Below are positions 1 to 5,454 of a stretch of DNA of 9,379 bases, piece after piece. The position numbers and the translations under genes are program-made. This DNA comes from Methylovirgula sp. (lineage in GTDB: Bacteria; Pseudomonadota; Alphaproteobacteria; Rhizobiales; Beijerinckiaceae). The notes below the pieces were generated by a model. The model was not told the origin of the DNA. It saw only the letters and a list, made by a program, of their open reading frames with translations, and did no database searches. The stretch spans positions 1 to 9,379 of the forward strand of contig JASHVQ010000079.1 of the NCBI GenBank assembly GCA_030044485.1, in the 5' to 3' direction. How positions within the stretch are numbered: position 1 is the stretch's first letter; each line of letters begins with the position of its first letter.

Positions 1-1
1 T

Positions 2-28
2 GCTCCTCAGCTCTCGCAGAAGAACTGA
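2..28 (+). CDS. Possible 3' end of a plus-strand gene entering from the left edge
   Basis: One plus-strand frame reads APQLSQKN and then stops with TGA at 26-28. Twenty bases later comes a strong hairpin followed by T-runs on the plus strand, which is the usual arrangement at a gene end. Only eight codons are visible, so neither the family nor the reality of the gene can be judged. A competing possibility is a minus-strand frame starting with ATG at 65 (MFAGGLGF...) that stays open to the edge, but it would run through the hairpin. The call rests mainly on the terminator and is weak. Confidence 0.25.
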   Translation, partial: APQLSQKN

Positions 29-47
29 AGACGCGATTATCAAAGCC

Positions 48-86
48 AAGGCCGCCCGCGAACATCGCCGGCGGCCTTTTCGTTTT
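48..86 (+). terminator. Rho-independent terminator, plus strand (possibly also serving purQ)
   Basis: A 9-bp perfect stem, AAGGCCGCC at 48-56 paired with GGCGGCCTT at 70-78, is followed on the plus strand by TTCGTTTT. This fits termination of a plus-strand gene ending just left of it. On the minus strand the stem is followed only by TTGGCTTTGAT, a poor U-tract, but it could still act weakly on transcripts leaving purQ, whose stop codon lies about 30 bases away. Confidence 0.7.
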
Positions 87-116
87 GGCGAACGGCTCGC
101 CCGGGGTTTTGCAATC

Positions 117-803
117 TCAAGCCGCCGCAAGGCTCTCGAACATCGCCCGTCCGTCGGTGCCGCCGACCAGCGGATCGACGAGATTTTCGGGATGCGGCAT
201 CAGGCCGAGGACATTGAGTTCTTCGGAATAGATGCCGGCGATGTCGTTTGCCGAACCGTTCGGATTGGCGGGGCCGCCGAGCGCCGCCTCGGCGTTGCAA
301 TAGCGGAAGGCGACGCGCCCCTCGGCTTCGAGGCGCGCGAGAGTTTCGGTATCCGCCGTGTAATTGCCCTCGCCATGCGCAATGGCGACCTTGATGACCT
401 GATGCCGGCCGTAACGCTTCGTAAACGCCGTGTCGCTGCGCTCGACGCGCAGGTGTTGCATGTGGCAGGCAAAGCGCAGATTGGCGTTGCGCATGAGCAC
501 GCCCGGCAGAAGCCCGCCCTCGCAGAGGATTTGGAAGCCGTTGCAAATGCCGAGGACGAGGCCGCCGCGGCCGGCATGCGCGCGCACCGCCTCCATGATG
601 GGCGCGCGCGCCGCGATCGCCCCGCAGCGCAGATAATCGCCATAGGAAAAGCCGCCCGGCAGAACGACGAGATCCGTGCCTTGCGGCAATTCATGCTCGG
701 CATGCCAAACGACGGCGGGTTTTCGGCCGCCCGCGTCGGCAAGCGCGCGGATGACGTCGCCTTCGCGATTGGATCCGGGAAAGAGGACGACGGCGGCGCG
801 CAA
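117..803 (-). CDS. purQ: Phosphoribosylformylglycinamidine synthase, glutaminase subunit PurQ
   Basis: PurQ releases ammonia from glutamine and passes it to PurL, which with PurS converts FGAR to FGAM in cytosolic de novo purine synthesis. The 228-residue product is a full-length class I glutamine amidotransferase: N-terminal AVVLFPGSN, the oxyanion/glycine strand LPGGFSYGDYLR (about 48-59), the nucleophile Cys87 in LGICNGFQ, and the His204/Glu206 pair in MPHPEN. The frame is open far upstream, so the start must be chosen. A TTG at 803-801 puts the protein start exactly where the family begins and lies two bases after the purS stop codon, which suggests translational coupling with purS. No good Shine-Dalgarno sequence is visible, in keeping with coupling. 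PurL is not seen within the 116 bases beyond the stop. Function is secure; the TTG start is inferred. Confidence 0.95.
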   Translation of the reverse strand: MRAAVVLFPGSNREGDVIRALADAGGRKPAVVWHAEHELPQGTDLVVLPGGFSYGDYLRCGAIAARAPIMEAVRAHAGRGGLVLGICNGFQILCEGGLLPGVLMRNANLRFACHMQHLRVERSDTAFTKRYGRHQVIKVAIAHGEGNYTADTETLARLEAEGRVAFRYCNAEAALGGPANPNGSANDIAGIYSEELNVLGLMPHPENLVDPLVGGTDGRAMFESLAAA

Positions 804-805
804 GC

Positions 806-1048
806 TCAGCTCGAAAATTCGATCCGGTAGTTCTCGACAATCGTGTTGGCGAGCAGTTTCTCGCAGGCGTTTTTCAGAAGGCTTTCGGCCTTGGCGCGGT
901 CTTCGGTCGCAAGCTCCACCTCGAAAATCTTTCCCTGACGGACGCTCTCGATGCCGGCAAGATCGAGCGACTTCAATGCCCCTTCGATCGCCTTTCCCTG
1001 CGGATCGAGCAGGCCTTTCTTCAGAGTGACAATGATGCTGGCCTTCAT
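806..1048 (-). CDS. purS: Phosphoribosylformylglycinamidine synthase subunit PurS
   Basis: PurS is the small subunit that bridges PurQ and PurL in the three-part FGAM synthase of bacteria lacking the long single-chain PurL. The 80-residue product begins MKASIIVTLKKG and contains the family hallmark LLDPQGKAIEGAL (13-25), then a basic/acidic alpha-beta half ending VENYRIEFSS. Length is normal. I chose the ATG at 1048 because it matches the family N-terminus. A TTG three codons upstream (1057) is a real alternative: the GAGAAAGG motif lies about six bases before that TTG but about 15 before the ATG. The gene is followed two bases later by purQ and preceded by a terminator behind purC, so it either needs its own promoter in roughly 58 bases or depends on read-through. 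Confidence 0.93.
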   Translation of the reverse strand: MKASIIVTLKKGLLDPQGKAIEGALKSLDLAGIESVRQGKIFEVELATEDRAKAESLLKNACEKLLANTIVENYRIEFSS

Positions 1049-1096
1049 GGCTCGCAACGAACGCCTTTCTCCCGCGCAAACTATCGGAGCCGCGCT

Positions 1097-1130
1097 CCAA
1101 AAACAAAGCCCCGCCTCTAGAGGCGGGGCT
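1097..1130 (-). terminator. Rho-independent terminator between purC and purS
   Basis: A perfect palindrome at 1107-1130 has two 12-base arms (arm AGCCCCGCCTCT). On the minus strand it is followed immediately by TTGTTTTTGG, a good U-tract. It sits 17 bases past the purC stop codon, so it terminates purC transcription or attenuates expression of purSQ. A second small hairpin (GGAGC-3 nt-GCTCC, 1086-1098) follows it on the way to purS. On the plus strand no T-run follows, so it acts in one direction. Confidence 0.85.
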
Positions 1131-1147
1131 GATGTTGCGCGCCCGCG

Positions 1148-1915
1148 CTAGGACTGGACGAGTTTCGGGCCTACGGCGCGCGGCTGCTCGTTCTCTTGCA
1201 GGATGCCGAGCCGGCGCGCGACTTCCGTATAGGCTTCGACCAGGCCGCCCATGTCGCGGCGGAAGCGGTCCTTGTCCAACTTGTCGTTCGATTTGATGTC
1301 CCAGAGCCGGCAGGAGTCGGGAGATATTTCGTCGGCGACGACGATACGCATGACGTCGCCCTCCCAAAGCCGCCCGCATTCCATCTTGAAATCGACGAGC
1401 CTTATGCCGACGCCCAAGAACAGCCCGGTCAGGAAATCGTTGACGCGGATGGCCAGCGCCATGATGTCGTCGATCTCCTGCGGATTGGCCCAGCCGAAGG
1501 CGGTGACGTGCTCCTCGGAGACCATGGGATCGTTCAATTCGTCGTTCTTGTAATAGAACTCGATGATCGAACGCGGCAGCTGCGTGCCCTCTTCGAGGCC
1601 GAGGCGCGTCGAAAGCGAGCCCGCCGCGACGTTGCGCACCACGATCTCGAGCGGCACGATCTCGACCTCGCGGATCAATTGCTCGCGCATGTTGAGACGG
1701 CGGATGAAATGCGTCGGCACGCCGATTTCGTTCAAGTTCTGGAAGATGAACTCGGAGATGCGGTTGTTGAGCACGCCCTTGCCGTCGATCACCTCGTGCT
1801 TCTTGGCGTTGAACGCCGTCGCATCGTCTTTGAAATGCTGGATGAGCGTTCCAGGTTCCGGCCCTTCATAGAGGACCTTTGCCTTGCCTTCATAAATGCG
1901 GCGGCGGCGATTCAT
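1148..1915 (-). CDS. purC: Phosphoribosylaminoimidazole-succinocarboxamide synthase (SAICAR synthetase) PurC
   Basis: PurC joins CAIR and aspartate using ATP to form SAICAR in de novo purine synthesis. The 255-residue protein shows the N-terminal nucleotide-binding element [13 protein letters not shown] (6-18), SAICAR signature 1, [14 protein letters not shown] (87-100), signature 2, LVDFKMECG (173-181), and the substrate loop [12 protein letters not shown] (195-206). Length is typical, with a C-terminal tail of about 16 residues beyond the conserved core. The ATG at 1915 matches the conserved [10 protein letters not shown] start known from rhizobial homologues. An in-frame ATG at 1945 would add [10 protein letters not shown] and has a slightly better ribosome-binding site (AGGG nine bases ahead). 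A terminator directly downstream separates it from purSQ. It is divergent from the ATPase zeta subunit gene. Confidence 0.96.
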   Translation of the reverse strand: MNRRRRIYEGKAKVLYEGPEPGTLIQHFKDDATAFNAKKHEVIDGKGVLNNRISEFIFQNLNEIGVPTHFIRRLNMREQLIREVEIVPLEIVVRNVAAGSLSTRLGLEEGTQLPRSIIEFYYKNDELNDPMVSEEHVTAFGWANPQEIDDIMALAIRVNDFLTGLFLGVGIRLVDFKMECGRLWEGDVMRIVVADEISPDSCRLWDIKSNDKLDKDRFRRDMGGLVEAYTEVARRLGILQENEQPRAVGPKLVQS

Positions 1916-2137
1916 GGGGATTAACCGTGGCTTGAGATGATCCATGGGGATGACCCTGGCAACTTGGAACAGGTCCGGCGGCCGCGTTTTCTACGCGCCA
2001 TGTGCAAAGCCAGGACGGAAATGGATAAGGCACGTCTGGGCGCCGTGGGTCCGAGTGTTACGTAGCTTTTTCCGGCCCCGGATACAAGCATCACCGCGGT
2101 CGCGCGGTCCTGGCAAAGCAACGCCCGGGCGCCGCGG

Positions 2138-2172
2138 ATTATCTTAAATATATCAGATATAATGGAATGTTA
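2138..2172. promoter_or_regulatory. AT-rich island with a -10-like TATAAT and a 13-bp palindrome
   Basis: The perfect inverted repeat TATATC-A-GATATA occupies 2149-2161, and a consensus -10 hexamer TATAAT occupies 2158-2163 on the plus strand, overlapping the right arm. No -35 hexamer with good spacing is visible for it. On the minus strand, TATATT at 2152-2147 could serve as a -10 for purC, also without a clear -35. Its position between two divergent genes favours a promoter/operator region. The assignment to a given gene is inference. Confidence 0.35.
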
Positions 2173-2206
2173 CGGCCACGGGCGGCGGATCGCATTGGCC
2201 GCTCGC

Positions 2207-2233
2207 GGCTCCGCCACGGAGCCCGTCCGGGCT
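2207..2233 (+). other. Two overlapping, mutually exclusive hairpins in the intergenic region
   Basis: GGCTCCG-CCA-CGGAGCC (2207-2223) is a perfect 7-bp stem. AGCCCG-TC-CGGGCT (2220-2233) is a perfect 6-bp inverted repeat. They share bases 2220-2223, so in an RNA only one could form fully. Neither is followed by a T-run. Short perfect stems arise easily in GC-rich DNA, so a regulatory role is unproven. Confidence 0.3.
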
Positions 2234-2402
2234 TGAACTCCGCCCTTGCCCGCGCCGCTTCAAGCTTCGTCGCGGGCGCCCCTGCCGCCCAGCCGAGAGG
2301 TGATTCTCCCGCGGCTTGACCCTGAGCAATGGCACGCGCCGACAGGCATGGCAAAGAAAGCCGGAGCAAGCTAAAGCTCCCCGCTCATCCGGAGGCGCAG
2401 AG

Positions 2403-2735
2403 ATGACGACGTTCGACGAGCGCGAAAAGGCCTATGAAGCCAAGCTCGCGCATGATGAGGAAGTGAAGTTCAAGGCCAATGTCCGGCGCAATAAATGGCT
2501 CGGCCTCTGGGCAGCGGAGAAACTCGGCAAGCAGGGCAAAGCGGCCGAGGATTATGCCAACGCCCTTGTCGCCGCGCAGCTCGAAGGCCAGGGCGAAGAG
2601 GCGGTGTTTGGTAAGATCCGCGCCGATTTCAAGGCCGCGGATGTGGCGCAATCCGACCATCAGATCCGCCGCGAGATGGAGGAATTGCTCGCCAAGGCAA
2701 CCCAGGAGGTCGCGGCCGGGCGCGCCCAGACGTGA
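2403..2735 (+). CDS. F1-ATPase inhibitor zeta subunit (DUF1476 family)
   Basis: The 110-residue, highly charged, mostly helical protein belongs to the family once called DUF1476. It is known from Paracoccus denitrificans as the zeta subunit, which binds F1-ATPase and blocks ATP hydrolysis. The start is well supported: GGAGG at 2391-2395 lies seven bases before the ATG. The N-terminus MTTFDEREKAYEAKLAHDEE matches the inhibitory segment, followed by VKFKANVRRNKWLGLWAAEKLG (21-42), the most conserved block, and then a helical bundle. No signal peptide or membrane segment is present, as expected for a cytosolic F1 ligand. Its TGA overlaps a possible GTG start for xerC. The family call is firm; inhibitory activity in this organism is inferred from homology. 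Confidence 0.9.
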   Translation: MTTFDEREKAYEAKLAHDEEVKFKANVRRNKWLGLWAAEKLGKQGKAAEDYANALVAAQLEGQGEEAVFGKIRADFKAADVAQSDHQIRREMEELLAKATQEVAAGRAQT

Positions 2736-2818
2736 GCCGCGAGACCAAGCCCTCGTTCGGCCGGCAAGGCTTCCTTTCCGGCAAGACTTCCTTTAGAGAG
2801 CGGCGGCAAAACTCAGCC

Positions 2819-3787
2819 ATGCAGCGCGCCACGCCTTCCACGCTCCGCGATCTCGGCCCGGCCGATGCCACGCTTGCGGCCGGCGTCGAAGAATGGCTGG
2901 CGCATCTGTCGGGCGAGCGGCGCGTCTCGGGCAATACGCTCGGCGCCTACCGGCGCGACCTTGGCCAATTCTTGCGCTTCCTCTCGGTGCACTTCGGCGA
3001 GACGCCGAGTCTCGCCATTCTCGAAAGGCTCACGCCTGCTGAACTGCGCGCTTTTCTGGCGGCGCGCCGCAGAGCCGGCGTCGGCAGCCGCTCGCTTGCC
3101 CGCCAGCTTTCGGGCCTGCGCTCCTTCGCCCGCCATATCGAGAGGGGCGGCTTTTCGAAGCTTGCCGTATTTTCGAGCCTGCGCAGCCCCAAGCAAGCCC
3201 GCCGTCTGCCCAAGGCGCTGACCGCCAAGGCCGCCTGCGCGGTCGTCGACCCGGCATCGCGATCCGGCGATTCGCGCCCCGAATGGATTTTGGCGCGCGA
3301 TGCCGCGGTGCTCGCCTTGCTCTATGGCGCGGGGTTGCGCATTTCCGAGGCCTTGTCGATTTTACGCAAGGATGCGCCCGTCGGACGCCTCGATCATGTG
3401 TCGATCGTCGGCAAAGGCGGCAAGACGCGTAGCGTCCCGGTCATCGCGCCGCTGCAAAAGGCGATCGCCCGCTACCTCGATCTCTGTCCCTATAGCCTGC
3501 CCCAAGACGGGCCGCTCTTCGTCGGCGCCAAGGGCGGGCGCTTGTCGGCGCGCGTCATCCAACTTGCCGTCGAGCGGTTGCGCGGCAGCCTCGGCCTTGC
3601 CGAGACGGCCACGCCGCACGCTCTGCGCCATTCCTTCGCCACGCATCTTCTCGGACGCGGCGGCGATCTGCGCACCATTCAAGAACTTCTCGGACATGCC
3701 TCGCTTGCGACGACGCAAATCTATACGGCGGTCGACAGCGCGCGGCTCGTCGAGGCCTATCGCGGCGCGCATCCGCGCGCCCGTTGA
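2819..3787 (+). CDS. xerC: Tyrosine recombinase XerC
   Basis: XerC, with XerD, resolves chromosome dimers at dif near cell division. The 322-residue product has an N-terminal SAM-like core-binding domain (about 20-110, including EEWLAHLSGERRVSGNTLGA) and a C-terminal catalytic domain with all expected residues: Arg174 in GAGLRISEAL, Lys199 in VGKGGKTR, His267 and Arg270 in TPHALRH, His293 in LGHASL, and the nucleophile Tyr302 in TQIYT. Length and motifs fit XerC rather than a phage integrase. The frame also allows a GTG start at 2732, which overlaps the zeta gene stop as GTGA and adds 29 residues. I prefer the ATG at 2819 because it matches the usual family length, although neither start has a strong ribosome-binding site. 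The gene ends two bases from the convergent Sel1-repeat gene. Confidence 0.9.
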   Translation: MQRATPSTLRDLGPADATLAAGVEEWLAHLSGERRVSGNTLGAYRRDLGQFLRFLSVHFGETPSLAILERLTPAELRAFLAARRRAGVGSRSLARQLSGLRSFARHIERGGFSKLAVFSSLRSPKQARRLPKALTAKAACAVVDPASRSGDSRPEWILARDAAVLALLYGAGLRISEALSILRKDAPVGRLDHVSIVGKGGKTRSVPVIAPLQKAIARYLDLCPYSLPQDGPLFVGAKGGRLSARVIQLAVERLRGSLGLAETATPHALRHSFATHLLGRGGDLRTIQELLGHASLATTQIYTAVDSARLVEAYRGAHPRAR

Positions 3788-3789
3788 CC

Positions 3790-4746
3790 CTATTGCAGGC
3801 TGAGCTCGCCGTTATATTGGCGGATGGCGGTTTCGACCTCGGCCTTTTGTTGCGGCGTCAGGGTATTCAAGACACCGTCGAGCCAAGCGTCTTTCTCGCC
3901 TGCGGCGCGGGCGATCAGATGCCATTTCATCGCCTCGACGAGATCCTTCTGGATGCCGCGCCCGGCGGCATAGAGGCGCGCGACGCGATTCTGGGCGACG
4001 GGATTTTGCTGCACGGCCGCCTTGAGGAAGAGCCGCGCCGCAGCCTCCTCGTCTTTTTCGACGCCGATGCCGTTGAACAGCATGATGGCAAATTCGACCT
4101 CGGCGGGAACATTGTCTTCCGAGGCGGCGCGCTCCATCCAAAAGGCCGCCAGCTGATCGTCCTGCGGCACGCCTTTGCCATTGCGATAACAGAGCGCCAA
4201 TTCGTAGGCCGCGTCGGGATAGCCAAGTTGCGCCGAGCTTTTGAAGTAGGCGGCGGCCTTGTCGAAATCGGGCCCCGCGCTGTTCTCCACGGCCATGACG
4301 CCGAGATTATAGAGCGCACCGGAATGATTCATCGCCGCGGCTTTCTCGAAGAGCGCCTTGGCGCCGACCGGATCCTTCGCTATGCCCTGGCCGATCAGCT
4401 TGGCCGAAGCCAGCGCGAAGATGGCTTCGCGATTGCCGCGGTCGGCGGCCATCGCGTACCAATGCGCGGCGGCGGCGTAATTCTGCACGACGCCATAGCC
4501 TTGGCGATAGAGTTCGCCGATGAGCGTCATGGCCACGGCGTCGTTCGGATTGGCTTGAACCCGCTTCATCGCCTCTTGAAACGCGGTGATGAAATAGCCG
4601 CGCTGGAAAGCGCCATAGGCGAGATCCGGCGCTTCGGCCGCCGACGGGCCGATGATGTTGGGCAGAGGAGGCGAGGCGCTCTCGGCGGCGGCCGCCGGCG
4701 TCGCGCCGACCGAGACGACGAGCCACAGAGAGGCGAGGCGTCTCAT
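3790..4746 (-). CDS. Exported Sel1-like repeat protein
   Basis: This 318-residue protein starts with a signal peptide (MRRLASLWLVVSVGATPAAAA, cleavage probably after residue 21), so it is likely periplasmic. It then carries about five Sel1-like (TPR-related) repeats of roughly 36 residues between about 68 and 285. Recognisable units are GELYRQGYGVVQNYAAAAHWY, GQGIAKDPVGAKALFEKAA, RNGKGVPQDDQLAAFWMERAA, FNGIGVEKDEEAAARLFLKAA and AAGRGIQKDLVEAMKWHLIA. Such repeats usually bind other proteins; no catalytic motif is visible. The start ATG at 4746 overlaps the stop of the thiE-like gene as ATGA, so the two are probably translated together as the last genes of the gap operon. The specific role is unknown. 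An upstream in-frame start would bury the signal peptide and was not used. Confidence 0.85.
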   Translation of the reverse strand: MRRLASLWLVVSVGATPAAAAESASPPLPNIIGPSAAEAPDLAYGAFQRGYFITAFQEAMKRVQANPNDAVAMTLIGELYRQGYGVVQNYAAAAHWYAMAADRGNREAIFALASAKLIGQGIAKDPVGAKALFEKAAAMNHSGALYNLGVMAVENSAGPDFDKAAAYFKSSAQLGYPDAAYELALCYRNGKGVPQDDQLAAFWMERAASEDNVPAEVEFAIMLFNGIGVEKDEEAAARLFLKAAVQQNPVAQNRVARLYAAGRGIQKDLVEAMKWHLIARAAGEKDAWLDGVLNTLTPQQKAEVETAIRQYNGELSLQ

Positions 4747-5345
4747 GCCGCCGCCTCGCGCAGGAGCGATCGCTTCGCCGTTTCGACGGCCGCGGCGGGT
4801 CCATGCGGATCGCTCCACACCGCATCGCAGAGCGCAATGAATTCGGCGCCGGCCACGGCGAGCGCGGCGATCTCATCGAGCACCCCTGCGTAGGCGACGC
4901 ACGGCGGGTTGAAGAGCTCCGTCCACCAGGCGGTCTTCTCGCGGATCTCGGCGAAATCGCGATGCTCGTCGGGGCCGCCGAACATGACGTAATCGACGCC
5001 TGCCTCGCCGGCGCACATGGCTTCGTGGCGGGTCAAGAGTCCGCCAGCCCCGACAATGCGCTGCTGCGGCTTCATCGCGGCGAGAGCCGCGGCGAGTTCG
5101 ACGCCCACGCCCTCGACATGCACGCCATCGCAATCGGCGGCGGCGGCAAGCTGCGGATCGCTGATCAGGCAAGCGGTGCCGCCTTGCTGGGCGATGGGCG
5201 CAAGCCTGCGGACGATGTCTTCGCCCGCCGCCCGCAGCAACAGGCAGGCGATGTCGGCGGCGCCAAGCGCCGCCTCGTAACTTGGGAGGAAGGCCGAAGC
5301 ATCCGTGACAAGCGGCGTGATGAGATAAAGCCGCGGGGCGGACAT
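4743..5345 (-). CDS. ThiE/TenI-like TIM-barrel protein, divergent thiamine-phosphate synthase homologue
   Basis: The 200-residue protein aligns by eye with ThiE: strand RLYLITP (5-11), CLLLRAAGED (34-43) for the QLRxK motif, ACLISDPQLAAAADCDGVHVEG (58-79) for the ND...GVHLGQ region, RIVGAGGL (96-103), GVDYVMFGGP (116-125) for the DYIGxGP strand, and ALAVAGAEFIALCDAVW near the end. True ThiE joins HMP-PP and HET-P to make thiamine phosphate. Here the motif Lys, the Asn of ND, the Asp after GVHLGQ, the Ser of the GxS strand and the Thr-x-Thr-Lys loop all appear to be missing; Arg38 and Asp63 remain. The product therefore looks like a paralogue with altered or no synthase activity, although automatic annotation would call it thiE. 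It lies 109 bases after fba and is ATGA-coupled to the exported Sel1-repeat gene. The leader has no TPP riboswitch. Confidence 0.8.
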   Translation of the reverse strand: MSAPRLYLITPLVTDASAFLPSYEAALGAADIACLLLRAAGEDIVRRLAPIAQQGGTACLISDPQLAAAADCDGVHVEGVGVELAAALAAMKPQQRIVGAGGLLTRHEAMCAGEAGVDYVMFGGPDEHRDFAEIREKTAWWTELFNPPCVAYAGVLDEIAALAVAGAEFIALCDAVWSDPHGPAAAVETAKRSLLREAAA

Positions 5346-5374
5346 GAGCGGTCTCAGATCCGATTTCGAGCCTT

Positions 5375-5390
5375 CGGCGGCAGGCCGCCG
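5375..5390 (-). other. Perfect hairpin in the leader of the thiE-like gene
   Basis: CGGCGGC at 5375-5381 pairs perfectly with GCCGCCG at 5384-5390 across a two-base centre. It lies 29 bases before the thiE-like start codon. It is not followed by a T-run on the minus strand, so it is not a standard terminator. It may be an mRNA stability or processing structure, or chance in GC-rich sequence. Confidence 0.35.
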
Positions 5391-5454
5391 CGCGGATTAG
5401 CGGATTTCCGTAAAAAATCTTGCCGCAAATTAGGGCGAAAGCGCGGTTGCGCCC

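Larger units (their letters stand above)
1916..2402. other. Gene-free divergent intergenic region between purC and the zeta subunit gene
   Basis: This 487-base stretch has no convincing gene. Open frames here have no family resemblance or ribosome-binding site. It contains an AT-rich island (about 2138-2172) in otherwise GC-rich DNA, a 6-1-6 palindrome within that island, and two overlapping hairpins at 2207-2233. It must hold the promoters for leftward purC and rightward zeta-xerC, unless xerC also has its own. I see no purine riboswitch or other recognisable leader RNA. Confidence 0.6.

Noticed and set aside
63..65. Minus-strand ATG opening a frame to the left edge, considered as a start of the next pur gene
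   Set aside because: It begins inside the terminator hairpin, only about 21 codons are visible, and they do not resemble the start of PurL.
192..830. Long plus-strand open frame (212 codons) opposite purQ
   Set aside because: It is the antisense shadow of purQ; GC-rich codon use keeps it open. It has no family motif, and purQ has a complete active site.
2139..2369. 76-codon minus-strand frame in the purC/zeta intergenic region
   Set aside because: It has no ribosome-binding site or recognisable motif and its Arg/Ala/Pro-rich composition is typical of random GC-rich frames.
3784..4893. 369-codon plus-strand open frame opposite the Sel1-repeat gene
   Set aside because: The minus-strand frame has a signal peptide and clear Sel1 repeats. 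The plus-strand translation is low-complexity and Arg-rich towards its end, as expected for an antisense shadow.
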